Notes: generated from the letters alone by a model not told the origin. DNA of 64,000 nt from Mucor racemosus (GCA_027405735.1 JAPEHQ010000019.1:5001-69000), one strand, 5' to 3'. Numbered from the stretch's first letter, positions 43,214 through 56,180 are shown. Program-made: numbers and translations.

Positions 43214-44385
43214 AACTATTATTTATTATGCTGTCTATGTTTCTTAACATAGTCATTGAATATACGTTGCTGTTTGGCCCTCTTTTAGATTCACTGTCCG
43301 AAGATCGTACTCGTCTTAATGTTTTGAATGCATTTCCTTGTTAAATTATTAATGATGCAGTAGCAGATGATTCCAATTCTTGTTCTGCAACAACTATTTT
43401 GGAAGCCAATTGCAAGGAAAATGATGTGGACGTTGATTTATTATCATCAGCTGTTATTTTTTCTTTGCCTTTTTTGACGGATTTCAATTGCTCTGCTGTA
43501 GCTTTTGTAGTTGTTGTTGTGGCTGATGATGTACTACTAATGATGCAAGAGCTTGTGGTAGCTTTTTCTTTTTTGATTTATGTTTGGACCAGTCAGAAAA
43601 GGCGGAGGATATTCAGTATCTGATAATTCTCTAGGAGATAAAGGTAGAGAAGGAAATATAGCAGCTGGTTTAGAAGCAGAAGAGACATTAGCAGCAGATT
43701 TTGTTAAGGCAGGAGATTTGAATTTTATAGGAGACTTTGATTGACTCTTGCTTGGACCTGCTTCTGATTCCATGATTTTACTAAAGTTGATGTCAAATTT
43801 GCTTGCTAATATACCTTGATAAGCTTCAAATTTGTCTTGGTATTCATCAGGTGTATTTTCTTGTTCAGCCATGTTGCGATCAAATTCACAATCTTGAGGT
43901 TCAAATTCTTCTTCATCAAAGTCATTATCAGGTCTATCTTGGTTAATTAAATGAAATACAGGCTTTTCTTGTTCGTTCATTACAATGAGATAATATCCCT
44001 CGACGGGACCGGGAGCGAATTGATACAGTACCAGAGTAGGACCCAACTGTTCAACTAATAATGTAGAAGGTACGTAAATATCACTATTTAATACTTTCAT
44101 TTGAATCACATCTATTTTTTGTCTAGATTCAAAAACAAGGCCAGCATAATCTTGCATAATTGGTATATCAATAAGGTTTCCAGTGAATAATACATGTCGA
44201 GGTTTAGTATCTAATTTTGCAATATGATGATCATAAAGATTGGTTGAAATACAAGCAGTAGACCAAAAATGACCATCATCAACGTTGTAAAATGGTATAG
44301 CGTATTTGTTGTTTTTATTGTCCTATTGGGCTTTATGCTTGCAAATGATTACCACTGTAATGATCCAGTTACATTACATAAGCAA
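43214..44385 (-). pseudogene. family A copy A5
   Basis: Read leftward, the N-terminus (IICKHKAQ, then TAG at about 44326, KNNKYAIPFYNVDDGHFWST) lacks a clear ATG. The domain continues intact: PRHVLFTGNLIDIPIMQDYA, SRQKIDVIQMKVLNSDI, APGPVEGYYLIVMNEQ. An acidic region (DNDFDEEEFEPQD) and a Ser/Lys/Pro-rich linker end at 43537. Beyond that stop, in other frames, are TLRRVRSSDSESKR and AKQQRIFNDYVKKHRQ, the basic tail, ending near 43214. At least two shifts and one nonsense codon. Head-to-head with B5. Confidence 0.7.
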
Positions 44386-44906
44386 ATTGTACATATAAAT
44401 AACAACCAAGAACGGATCAATTGCACATTAGTGAATCTATCTGTTCTTTCCTTTCCCCTTTTATAATTATAACCACAATCCAAATAAATATATATTATTA
44501 CTTATTTATCATTGTTACTTATAACCCATTATTATATAATCCCATATAATCAATCATAGGTAATAATCGTATACAAGTAATAGCAATTACAATTAGTAAC
44601 ACCAACCTCTCATATCCAATTATAGAATCAAAGTCGGACATACAATCCTCCATATTATATATCCAGTTTGACAACCAATTGATCTATTACAACCACGTCT
44701 GTAAAAACCATTTAAAATAAAGGACTAGTGAGAAGAAAGCATTAATGAAAAAAAGGATTAGATGAAAGGATACCATTAGTAGGTTCTTTCAATAAATCAG
44801 TAAAGTCATTGTAGTCGGCACAATCAACATTTGTACTCACTTGGTTTGCTTATTAAGATGATTGCTTCCTTTTTTTTTATCTTACTCCTCTATCACTTTA
44901 TTTAAA
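44386..44906. promoter_or_regulatory. divergent intergenic region between A5 and B5
   Basis: 521 bp, AT-rich, with several ataatcccatataatcaat-like short direct repeats and, before B5, cctctatcactttatttaaa. Longer than the 205-bp A3/B3 spacer and not similar to it. Confidence 0.35.
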
Positions 44907-45936
44907 ATGGATAATAACGCTTTTAGCTTAGGTAACGAGGCTCATTTGATTGAAAAGTTAGAACAACTAATTAACGAGGATAGTGATGATCAACAAGATA
45001 TTATTGACGAAGATGTTTAAATAGAAACAAGTGATGTTCAAAGTAAAAGTGGTAAACAGGACGATGATGATGATATCTACATCAGTATGGATGATCCCAA
45101 TGTAAATTATAGTAATATTTTTTGTTTCTTATTTATATTGATTGATACTTACAATTTCTATAGATGAATTACTCTTGAGTGCTGATGAAGATCATAGTGA
45201 TGGTGTAGGCGAAAAAGTTAAATTAAAAGATAAAAATGAAGCACAAGCTTTGACACTTTCATTATTTATGACAATGAAAAACCAGTTAGGTGCAAACATG
45301 GCCAAAGCCATTATTTTTAAATGTGCTCTTCAAGCTGGCATTCCGTTGTCTCAAGCTGGCATTCCGTTGTCTCAAGCTGCTAAAAGAGATTCGGCCAGTG
45401 TTGTTGATTCGGTCGACATTCAGATGCTTCATGAAAAAATTGTTTCTTTTACCAATACAACTATGGATTTTATTATCATGCAAATACCAAATCGTAACAC
45501 TGAATCAATTCTTAAAAATTGCAGAGTCATCCATCAGAAGATAAAAAAGTTTGATGCTACGAAATCTGCTTCACAAGTTACTGTTTTTGCGTCGTTCATC
45601 AAGATGTAAGAGTTATTTCAAATTGCTGGTAAATCGCCAAATGTAAAACAGTTTTACAAACAATTGTGTGGTCATTTAGAATGCCGTAGTAATACTGCAT
45701 TCAGTAAATATAAACGAAAATGTAAACGAGTTCATAATTTAGTAGAAATTCTTGGTAAAGCAGGTGCTTTGTTAATGTCCTTCTACATAACAATTCATTT
45801 ACTTGAAAACGCACAAGACTCGGAATGGAACTTGATTTTGATGAAACTGCAAATGAATAATTTGCTTAAGGCTTTTTGCAAGACCATTAACAAAGACGAA
45901 TATGAAATTTTACCTGTCTTTATCTCTGGAAATTAA
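44907..45936 (+). pseudogene. family B copy B5, two nonsense codons
   Basis: ATG at 44907 (MDNNAFSLGNEAHLIEKLEQ). TAA at 45018, then an acidic stretch in the same frame. A GTAAAT..CTATAG intron-like interval (about 45101-45164) precedes ELLLSADEDHSDGVGEKVKL; the join is one base out of frame. A 21-bp tandem duplication gives AGIPLSQ twice at about 45331-45372. TAA at 45607 stands where B3 and B4 have Gln. The rest (ELFQIAGKSPNVKQFYKQL, YKRKCKRVHNLVEILGKAGA, YEILPVFISGN) is open. Apart from the point stops the copy is full length. Confidence 0.7.
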
Positions 45937-46137
45937 ATTTGATTTTGAAAATATCATAAATAAATATTATTGTTAACGTAACTGTAATTATAAATATCAA
46001 ACAAAATGTCTTGTTCTTACTCACCTTTACAAGTCTAATATTTAGAAAGCTTAATAAAGTAGGTGCGTTTACTTATACTACCTTTGGTGTATAATAAAGT
46101 AGGTGTGTTTCCGTACACTACATGTATGAAAATATAA

Positions 46138-47370
46138 GAACATGTAAATTTACTCCATAATACATTGATATCTCTCGGAAAACAGAAATATTAATACCAG
46201 ATATTGACCAAAAATGACCTATAATTAATTATTAAAAATTGAGCACCTATATTGAGGTTTAATTTTTTGTATTCAACAAATAGGTCTAACTTTACGCTAC
46301 TCTGTAGTTTTTGTTTCGGCAAAAAATATTAATTTTTCGTCGAGATATTCAAAATAATAGTTCTTATCACAGCTTAAACCATATAGTAACGGGGCTCCAA
46401 AATCAATTCGAAAAAAAACGATCAAAAATGATTCAAAAAACAAAATTGTTTAAATGCTCATGAACTGCAAAGTAATTCAACCTAGCGTATTAAATAGTTT
46501 TTGTACAGTTTTAAATTCTGCATCCATCTATATAAATTTTAAAAAACTTTTTCACGTAAAATTTTGCACAAAATGCAATTGAAATTTTGGAGGTTTTTTG
46601 AAGATACACGTCACTTTTTATAAGCATATTTAAAATATAATAAATTAAAATAATGCGCAAAATAATTATCTATCGATTGAGCTATCGCAAAATCTTGTAG
46701 CTGCATTATTCGTAGAGGAAACAACATTTTTGTCAAAATTTTTTTCTGTTTCAGAATTTGGGATGAGGGTATACAAGGGGAAAATGGACGCCAGAAATGG
46801 AGGTACCTTTTTGTATACATTTTTGAGGATATCTCCACGAAAAATTAATATTTTAAAAAACTCTAAATTGGATCTGAGAGAGCTCAATGAGCTGGATGAC
46901 ATGAATGCAAAAAAAATGTTGCTCAATTTAACCAATATGTTGAAACCTACTATAGAAATGCCCAAAAAAATGAAAAAAAAATAAAAGTGCTCAGAATTTT
47001 TTTATATTCAAATATGTTATAGAGCGCTTTAAAACAAGTAAATTTTATTATTAGAAGGTGGTAGTATAACTTAATTTTTTCTGAAGATATGAAGCCTCAA
47101 AGTTTTCAATCCATTAGCAGTAAAATACGCGTAAAAATCTGAAACCTTAGCACTCAAAAATTAATACCAGCTGCAAAAAGTAGGATATTTCCGGATACTT
47201 ATTTTTGAATTAAAGCTGAACATCTCAGGTACATTGGCATATAATTTTTTCTTGGTGTTATTTAGTGAAAAAAAAAGTAGAGCAGGGATGAAAAGTGAGA
47301 CCCAGTTTTCATGGAAAAGAAGACGTTTTTTTGAGATATAAAATAAAGTTACAAACAGGTAGCACTAGGG
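46138..47370 (-). repeat. spacer-like repeat, copy 4, reversed
   Basis: Starts gaacatgtaaatttactcc and ends with a degraded form of the family start (gagacccagttttc, ttttttgagatataaaataa). It lies just outside the 3' end of the first core gene and marks the edge of the accessory region. Confidence 0.8.
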
Positions 47371-47651
47371 GTTTGAAGATAGCTATTGTTTCTTTACCAA
47401 ATTTATCACAGTTCATCCTTTGTAAGCCTGTTTTAATAAATATTATGACACATGAGCATCGAATATTTGCTTTGAAAAGTTGCGTTTGACTTTTTTTTTT
47501 TTTTTTTTTTTTGGAGAAACATTAATGAATAGTTATTCATACAAACTAAAAAATCACATTATTTATTTATGCATATGGCACATATGTATTCATGAAATAC
47601 AGGCATGTCTAGTTTACGTCGAAGAATATATACCTTACAAATAAACACATG

Positions 47652-50373
47652 TTACTTGTTAGAATCGCTTCTCTTTATATTTAGCTTCAAACCGATATAG
47701 ACATTCAATGTATCATCATCAACCATGCGTTTGGTGGTAGCAGCAGATACTGAATAATCATCCTCATCATCTTGACCTTCAAAAACTAGCTTCCTTGTCT
47801 CACTAGCTATAGGACATGTTACCCAAACAGTATTGTAATAAGGAAAGAACCCGTCATTCACAATATCCAAACCAACATGAATTTCAGTTTCGGTGGTTTC
47901 CATCCATACATGAATCTCTGCATAAGCTTGCCCAGTCTCATGATACAAAGTGTCACCATCATCTTCAAACAACACAAATGTTTTCCGTTCTGATTTTGCA
48001 TTTACGTGCTTTGTATTTGCATCAAAACGTTCAGGAAAGATCTGCACTCTACGTTCATCGTCTTCTGAGGCATGCACATTATTCATTACTTTTCCAAAGC
48101 ACATCATAGATCCTGCCTTGACAAAAAAAGGCGCTGCTTCATCTGTGATGGGAGCAGGAACGTTTACATATTCTCCCTTTTCACCTGTGCTGTAGTATTT
48201 TCCTGTTTGATAATGATACCATGCAGAGTTGGATGGTAAATAGACAGTTCTTGTAGTTACATTGGGTTCATAAACTGGCGCGATTAATAAAGCAGGTCCC
48301 AACATAAAGTCAAATTCTTGATTATATGTCGCAATGTCATGTTGATTATCGTAAAATACTGGTCTTACTAGGGGTTCACCTGTTCGAAAAGCATGTTCTA
48401 CATAGAGCGTGTACATATATGGAATAATTCTGTATCTGAAATGAATAGAAGAGCGAATGGTTGGAGTAACTTCAGGATACTAAATATCAAATGATTAATT
48501 GAGGTCTTGAAACAAATAAAATATTCATATATTTACCATCCATGGCTCTGTAACAGAATCATCTGAATTCCAAGAATGAATACAAAATCGTGGCCAAAAG
48601 ACACCTTGTTGTACCCAGCGAACAAACATTTCTGGGTCAGGCTTAGGCCCAGCAAATCCGCCAACATCATGTCCATAACCAGCAGGCATACCACAAAGAC
48701 CAGCACCCAAACCCATTGGTATATTGTATTTTATAGTTTTCCAGGCGGTTGTATTATCACCACTCCAGGTCTGTGAAACTAATTCATTGCTGTAAGGTGT
48801 AGCTGATCGAGTAATTAAAAAGGGCCTTTGATTTGGAGCATGCTCCGAAACTGCTTCGTAAGATGCTTGTATCATTAGTAAAGTTTGTAGAGTGGTACCC
48901 ACATCTCTAGCTGCAGTTGTTGTCTTGGGTATCTTGGGTCCTGATAAATACATTATATTGGAATCAAGCAAATTGCTGTAGCTATCAGGAGGAACATGAC
49001 AAGCAAATGTATGGCCATCATCAGGTAGTGTAAATTCATTATTATCTAACCATAACCGATAACCTTTATCTATAAGCTGTGTCTTTACATGAGATTTCCA
49101 ATAATTGTATCCTGCTTGGCTTGAAAAGTCAATGTAGCTTGCTTTACCCATTGTATTACGCCCACCTCGCCATTGCATTACAGCGCCTGGCTCATTATTT
49201 TCCTGATTCCAAATAAATCCTTTATCTTTCTTTAATTTGTCAAAATCTGGATGAATTTGCTGCAATAACCATGGTTTGATATTAGCAAATATATTGATGC
49301 CTTGATGATTGAATTTTTCTGCTAGTTTTATGGGATCAGGAAATCGAGATGAGTTCCAAGTGAATACACAACGATCTCCATCCTTGTTGACTGTATAACC
49401 CGAAGAAAGATGTAAACCGTCGCATGGGATATCGTTCTTTCGTAGATTATCTACAAATTCTTCTAATTTGGATTGAGCATTGTCAGCTTCAGCGTAGCCC
49501 ATAGATGAAGCTAAATAACCAAGAGAATAACGAGGTGGTAAATGTCGAGGACGGCTGGTGATTAGAGAGTAGTTTTTGACGATAGAAGAAACAGATGGAC
49601 CATAAATTATGTAATAATCAAGTGGACCTGAAGTACTATGGTAATATGTATACGGCCCCCACATCTATATATCGTATTTTCTTGATTAGTTTCGCATTGT
49701 GTACCAACATATCTATTTCTCATATTACCGCATCAAGTTCTTGACCTAGATTGATTGAAGTTTTTGTAAAATTATTGTAATATATGCCATACGCTTCCTT
49801 GGTTTGCTTTGATAAATTAATGTAAAATGGGCAAAATTTGTATAAAGGATCAGATGTTTCAGCATCATAGCCCATACAGTCTAACCTTTCTAATTCAAAA
49901 CGTCTACCCGACAAATCCAAGGAACCAGTTCGCTCACCTAGCCCATAGTATAATGTATCTTGTAGTTTCTTTTGATAATGCCATTTATTTGTAGTAGTCT
50001 TGTCATATCCATAAGAGCGATAAGCTAAATCTTGAGCAAATGGTTGATCTTTATTCGTAGATGCATACCAACTTAATTGAAACGCTGGTTTCAGTGTAAC
50101 AACAAGGCGTACGTTTGGTGTTTCAATTTCCATTTCTTCCTTATCATCTTGTTTCGGCAACAAATTGACTGTATAAGCGTTCTTATCATCAACAATTTCA
50201 TAACTTTCATCCTGCTCTACTTCCTTGACAAGATCATCTGGAGTCAGATATCTTATGCGAATGACATTGCTGCTTACAATCATTATTTTCAGCACATGTC
50301 CAGATGAATTTTCGAATATAAATGGGTGCTTATTCTCTTTGAGAGAAAAGCCTTCGGCTATAGTCTGTCTCAT
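47652..50373 (-). CDS. GH31 alpha-glucosidase, 866 aa, three exons
   Basis: Exons are 50373-49729, 49664-48537 and 48479-47652, each a multiple of three (645, 1128, 828 nt), with GTAATA..TAG and GTAAAT..TAG introns of 64 and 57 bp. ATG at 50373 (MRQTIAEGFSLKENK). No signal peptide, so probably cytosolic. Residues 1-215 form the N-terminal beta domain (TLYYGLGERTG, GYDAETSDPLYKFCPFYI). The barrel has RYSLGYLASSMGYAEADN, the nucleophile region RLWLDNNEFTLPDD and the acid/base region QTWSGDNTTAWKTIKYNI, then GHDVGGFAG and FWPRFCIHSW. A beta-rich C-terminal domain follows. GH31 enzymes release alpha-D-glucose from non-reducing ends; alpha-xylosidase is an alternative. Its start faces the RRP6-like gene 421 bp away. 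Confidence 0.9.
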
Positions 50374-50794
50374 GGTTATTGATATAGTTTAAAAAGAAGA
50401 AGAGATATCTCCCTGAGAAATTCTAGTTTTTATATCGTAATTTCGGGTAGTACTCATCCGAGTCATGCAAGGTTATACTACATTTTTTACAAACAATACA
50501 GCGAAATGATATCTTTCGAATGATAAAATGCCAATTCATCATAATGCATTTCTAATATAAAAATGAATTTGATTGTTTTGCATTGTATATTGCTCATATC
50601 TAATAACATTTACGTCGTTTTAAAGTAATAATACATCGTCTGATGTTCAACTTGAGGGTTCTTCTTTAATGCTATTTCTTAACCCCCAAATCAAAAAGCC
50701 ACCCGCTAATTAAAAAAGTCCATTTGAAAAAAAAATGGACAGTAGAAATTTTCATTAAAACAGAGAGAAGCAAAGCATATTTCTTTTTATCATT
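50374..50794. promoter_or_regulatory. divergent intergenic region, GH31 and RRP6-like genes
   Basis: 421 bp between two ATGs pointing away from each other. It should hold both promoters. It includes poly-A at about 50727 and ttttatatcgtaatttcg on the GH31 side. No specific sites recognised. Confidence 0.5.
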
Positions 50795-52732
50795 ATGGCT
50801 TCACAAGATATTCCTGATCCTATCAAGGACTTTAAAGGCTATCAAGGTTCTTTATTCAAGTCTTTAGTGGCTGCAACTGCAGCTGCTAATAGTATCCCTG
50901 TTGAAGAATTGGGTTTTTTTAGATCTCTTGATAGACAATTCGCCAAAGACATTGATCAAGCTGGCGCCAGTGCATTATCTATTGGTAATGATTTATTACA
51001 GCAATGTGCTATTGATTGTGGCCTTGTCGTTAAGAGTTTTGATGACATTGATGATGTTGTGGAAAGATATGGTGCTGCTACAGATGTTTGTGATGGTTTA
51101 TTAGAAAAAGCTGTAAGTTGATCATTCACTTTTTTGAAAGGATTTTCATGGAAATTAATTTATACAATAAAATAGGATCATTGTTTGGATGAAATCAGTG
51201 GCAAATTTACACAAGAAGACTTTAAACAAGATAATCCTGAAGTAACACAAATTGCAACAAAGGTAATTTATATATAATATACAGATTTCGGATGTAATGT
51301 TGAATTAACATTATTATAGGATAAATTAGAGTATAAATTCTTGCACGCAAACAATGTAGTCAGACCTCAAATGAAGTTCAAGGATGCAGTTAACAATTCC
51401 GGCACAGTACCATTCGAGAGAAAGATCAAATACAAACCACACGCTCTTGTTCCTCTTGATTCAACCGTTGTAGCAGAAGATAAATCACTCCCTCATCCTT
51501 ACGAATACGAGATTTCACACCTTGATTATCCTAAAAGCATGTTTACAGTTACTGAACCCGAGATGTATAAACCTTACGATACCACTTCTCCAATTTGGGT
51601 TGATACAGAGGAAGCATTATTGGATATGATGAAGCGTTTAGAAGGCCATCAAGAAATTGCTGTTGATTTGGAACATCACAATTATCGTAGTTTCCAAGGT
51701 TTCACTTGTTTGATGCAATTAAGTACTCGTGATGATGATTTTGTAATTGATACATTGGAGCTTAGAGATAAATTATGGATGTTGAATGAATACTTTGCCA
51801 ATCCCGAGATTGTCAAGGTACTTCATGGTGCTGATTCTGATATTATTTGGCTTCAAAGAGATTTTGGTTTATATATTGTCAATTTATTTGATACATATTT
51901 TCCTACCAAAGTCCTTGACTTCCCTCATCATAGTCTTGCTTATCTTTTAAAGACATATTGTAACTTTGATGCAGACAAAAAGTATCAATTAGCAGATTGG
52001 AGAATTAGACCTTTACCAGAGGAGATGTTGAGTTATGCTCGTTCCGACACCCACTTTTTATTATATATCTATGATTGTCTTCGTAATGAACTCGTCGAAA
52101 AATCTACTTCAGAAGATGGTAATTTGGTGAAAATCTGTTTACAAAGATCAAATGAAATTGCTCTCCAAAAATATGAAAAGGAAGTTTATGATTCTGAAAA
52201 TGGTCTTGGACCCGGTGGTTGGAAGAACATGTTGACTAAATGGAAATATGCCATGAATCCTCAACAATTAGCCGTATTTAAAGCTTTACATCAATGGCGT
52301 GATCACACTGCAAGAGCCGAAGATGAATCATGGCGTTATGTATTACCTAATCATATGTTGATGGCCCTTGTTGAACGTATGCCTTTAGATTCTAGTGGTG
52401 TTATTGGTTGTTGTAATCCTTGCCCTACACTTGTTCGTATGAATGCTCAAGCTATTGGCTACACAATTCAACAAGCTAAAATGAACGCATTACAAACATC
52501 TAAAGATGATGCTTTCATGGAAGATGTTACACCTACAAAAAAGATTGAAACTTCTACAACTGCATCAAATAATGGCTCAGTGACTACAACTATGAAGGTG
52601 CAACAAGTAAAGAGAAATATTTCTGATATTGATCCTTCCTTGTTTGATTTGAAAAAGGTCAAAAAGATTAGAGCTGAAACAGTGGCACAATTAGAAAAGA
52701 AGGCATCTGCGTTGTTTGGTTCTTGTTTATAA
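50795..52732 (+). CDS. RRP6: Rrp6-like exosome 3'-5' exoribonuclease, 605 aa
   Basis: Exons are 50795-51112, 51176-51262 and 51320-52732, all in phase 0, with GTAAGT..TAG and GTAATT..TAG introns. ATG at 50795. Residues 1-100 match the PMC2NT region that binds the Rrp47/C1D cofactor. The DEDDy nuclease follows: EIAVDLEHHNYRSFQGF (Exo I, D and E), LHGADSDIIWLQRDFGLYI (Exo II, D) and YARSDTHFLLYIYD (Exo III, Y and D). The HRDC domain is FKALHQWRDHTARAEDESW..LPNHML. The tail is short and Lys-rich (KKVKKIRAETVAQLEKK). Nuclear exosome subunit that trims rRNA, snoRNA and decays aberrant transcripts. Somewhat shorter at the C-terminus than yeast Rrp6. All catalytic residues are present. Confidence 0.93.
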
Positions 52733-53214
52733 TTATCGATTTAAAATACTAAAATAAAAATAAAAAAGGAATGTGTACATCTAAAGAGACATTAGTGTCT
52801 TTATTGTAGAAGTTTTATAGTGAGATTAATGCTTCGTTATGCATGCTTCAACAATGTGATTTGAATTTCAGATACCCGTTAGCAAACTTTAAAGAATTTG
52901 TTTATATGCTTGAAATGAGGAAATGCTATAAAAATACAGATGAATATGCTCTCTGGCATATTTTCATCATGATGGGATTTTTATTGATTGTATTCAGTCA
53001 ATTTAAAACATGATTTTTTGGTCCAATACATTTTGACATGCGGTTTTTTGTGAGCGGAGGATTAGGCTAGATTAATGCATTTTACACAGCATTACATTTC
53101 AAGTACAATTTTATTTATACAAAAAGTGATTTATTCATATAAGATTGAAAGGGTTTTATCAGTCGTACATTGCAAAATATATCTATATATATAAATAAGG
53201 AAAAAAGATAGTAA
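52733..53214. other. convergent intergenic region, RRP6-like and GH47 genes
   Basis: Contains AATAAAAATAAA just after the RRP6-like stop (about 52752), a likely polyadenylation region. No gene seen. Confidence 0.5.
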
Positions 53215-55237
53215 TTATTGCTGAATAAGTCTACCAGTCTTCTTCTTTTCAGAAGGAGGAACAATACCAGTAATCTTTAAAGGGTGGGCTTCTGTGTTGA
53301 AAACCCATTTATCAAAAGGAAATCTAGGATCATCTGGATCATCAAAAATTAAGTATAAATATTTGAGTGTCTCGGCAAAAAAGAAGCTATTTGCAATATT
53401 AGACAATGCTTGATATCATAAATACCAATTTTTTTTTTTTTTTTTTACCTTTCTTCACGATCATCCCATGTCTTTTGGGGAACATCAACTCTTCTGACAC
53501 CCGAGTAACCAGATTTTCCTTTACAATAAGTATATAAAGAATTAAATATATCCCATGCCATATCTTGGTACATGGGATTTTTGGTATATACATAAAAATA
53601 ATACAATGATTCCAATGTTTCTGGTCTCAATATGTAGCTAGGATGAACAGGGTACACAGCTGGTCGTTTACTGCTTTGATGATAGATTGATTGGCTCTTT
53701 TTACTGGTATCCCAAGAGAATATCTCAGGGGCAAGACCTGTTATAGTGAGATCCCAAGCACTATAACAGCCATACATGAGACGTTTAGCAATCTTTTCGA
53801 GATCTTTGTAATCATCAGGAAAAGTACGAGCAGCCAAAAGTAATGAGCCAGGAGCAAAACAAGCCTATTATATGTATTTTAGCCAAGCAACTAAACTCTA
53901 GTGGATATACACAATTCTAACCAATTCATCCATTTGAAGATTTTGTCGATCTCCGTCCAGAACAGCTAGAAAGGATGCACTAGAATCTGAAGGCGAGTCA
54001 ACAAGTAGCTTGTCTTTAAGGCTTGAAATGATTTGAGAGACCATTTCTTTCTTAATGCTATCGTTTCCTTTTGATACGACCAATTGTTTGATTAAATACT
54101 AGTACAAAAGATTAATATATAGTGTACATGCATGTTATTTCAATACCAACTTCATAAAAACTATCGCCCATCCCGCCCCAAGTAACATGATCTGTATAAT
54201 AAAGGAGTAAATGTTAAAATAGCGTCAATTGATACAATATATGATGCACATTACTTCCAATTGGATCACCTGTATTGACATTTATGAGGTGAGGAAATAA
54301 TCCAAATGTTTTTACATGCATAGTAGTAAATACATCGTATACATGTTGACCCTAAATGTGTGGGAATTAATTACATTTAGAGTTAAAAAGAAAAAAGTCC
54401 TCTTACCACATAATGATATTTCCAATTCCCAGTAATTTCAGATAATCTAGTAAATTCAATTTGAATAGTACCAATTTCAGCTAAACAAGCAGTAGCACTC
54501 TTTACAGGCTCGCCGCTACAGTACTATTATTAAATTTACACTATCCAATGTTAACTATGTACAACTTACGATGAGAAATTAACATATTGATATGGTATAC
54601 CGGTAGGTGTATCGAATGCTGGCAAAAGCTTATCCACCAGTTCAACTGCTTTTCGAATAAAAACTTTTTCATGGGATAAATCATATGCAGATAAGAGACC
54701 TCCTACATATCGAATTACTGTTTCAAAAAGCTGCACAGGCTCATCGTTTTTGATTTTATCCCAATTAATGGAAGCTACATAATCTTGAGCATATTTAAAA
54801 TCTTTATGTAAGCCCATAATATACAATGTATCCAAAGAATCTACAATAGTAGCGCCCCAACCATTTCTGTTTTGTGTCAGTCAATGTTTATATGCGTGTA
54901 CCTGAATTCTTTTTAGTATTTATTACCTTGTATTTCTGGCACTGTTACTTATAGGTCGATTTTCATCATATCCCCAACTATAATTCCGATATCCATTCCA
55001 TGAAAATACAAAAGCATCTTTTATATATTCTTGCTTTTCCCTTGGACTCAATAACCAAGATTCGGGCAATCCTCCCATTTCTTGTCTAATCTCCTGACGA
55101 GTTTTTTGAATTGGCTCTTGTTGTTGTTGATCAATTACATGAGGTGCAACTATGGGCTTTTGTTCAAAATCAAATAATGCATTTGATACAGAAATGAATA
55201 CTGTTGTAATTGTAATAAGATATTTATATTTTATCAT
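53215..55237 (-). CDS. GH47 mannosyl-oligosaccharide alpha-1,2-mannosidase
   Basis: About eight exons; the first are 55237-54927, 54866-54570 and one from 54515, and the stop is at 53217-53215. The N-terminus [19 protein letters not shown] is a signal peptide or anchor, so the protein enters the ER/Golgi. Family signatures in order: [147 protein letters not shown] and the calcium-binding FNTEAHPL. It trims alpha-1,2-mannose from N-glycans; the length and motifs fit the ER class I type rather than EDEM, though this is not certain. A poly-T tract near 53430-53447 falls in the last intron. Confidence 0.9.
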
Positions 55238-55879
55238 TTAAACTGATAGGAAAAAAAGAAAAAAAAAAAAAAAAGAAAAAAAAAAAGAAAAAAGCCCTTA
55301 TTTAGTGCCATCGAAATTTTATATTTATGCAAGAAAGGCAATATGGTCATTTGTTTATCATTGTTGTTACACTGGGTTTCAACGTTCATCAAGTATTTCC
55401 AAAATAAACAGCGGTCCATTTTATGCAACAGCTCTCCCTATGTTCTATTCAAATAGAACCTTATATTATGGCCCTTTGTACCACGTTTGAATCAGCAATG
55501 ATTTGTAATTGTTGCTTTTTTTTTTTATTTTAATGAGGAATATGAAATAAAAAAACAATATCATACCTGAGATGCTACAGTTAGGCGTAATGTTTGTTAT
55601 GTCTATGTACCATACTCCATAGTCTGAAAAATATTCTTTAAATATGATATATGAGTTCACTTTTTCACCGCTTAAAATCAATAATTTGCTGCAGCACATC
55701 TCAGCAAAAAATTAAAGATACAGAGTTTACTTTTAATGAGATCTACTTGTTTTAAGATGCTCTTTGACATATTGGAGCATAAAAAAATTCCCAGTGCTTC
55801 ATTTTTTTTGTTGCTTACTCTACTTATATTTTTTCTTCTTCTTTTCATAAACATCTTTATTTTATTTTTTTGCAATCAA
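55238..55879. other. intergenic, no gene supported
   Basis: Starts with A-rich/G-interrupted runs (55254-55292) just upstream of the GH47 gene. Contains short open frames only. At 55690-55800 are faint matches to the spacer-like repeat (acttgttttaagatgctct; cataaaaaaattccc). Confidence 0.45.
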
Positions 55880-56180
55880 AATGGTTTTTACTCCTTTGCA
55901 TAAGGTGGAAGCAGTTGGAAGAGCACCTAAGATACAAAAAGATTTTGAGTCTCTGGTGAAAGTGTCACTAAAGCTCAAATGAAGAGACTTAATAAACTGA
56001 TGAAAGAACGTTTCCAACAACAACAATAACAGAATGAGCAAGATGGTTAAGTTAATGCTATTCTTGATAGGGGAAGAAAAGCTCGTACAAAAGAGTTTAT
56101 GGCTCGCATAAAAAAATTGGAAAATGCTTCAAAGCGAAATGATCATTTAAAATTAGAAAACGAAACAAAGCTTGTTTAGA
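55880..56180 (+). pseudogene. coiled-coil protein relic
   Basis: ATG at 55880 (MVFTPLHKVEAVGRAPKIQK). After one shift: SVTKAQMKRLNKLMKERFQ and a Gln run, TAA, QNEQDG, TAA, then VNAILDRGRKARTKEFMARI and KKLENASKRNDHLKLENE, then TAG. The heptad-like, basic-then-Leu pattern suggests a coiled coil or bZIP-like region. Both TAA codons could be former CAA. No homologue recognised. Confidence 0.45.
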
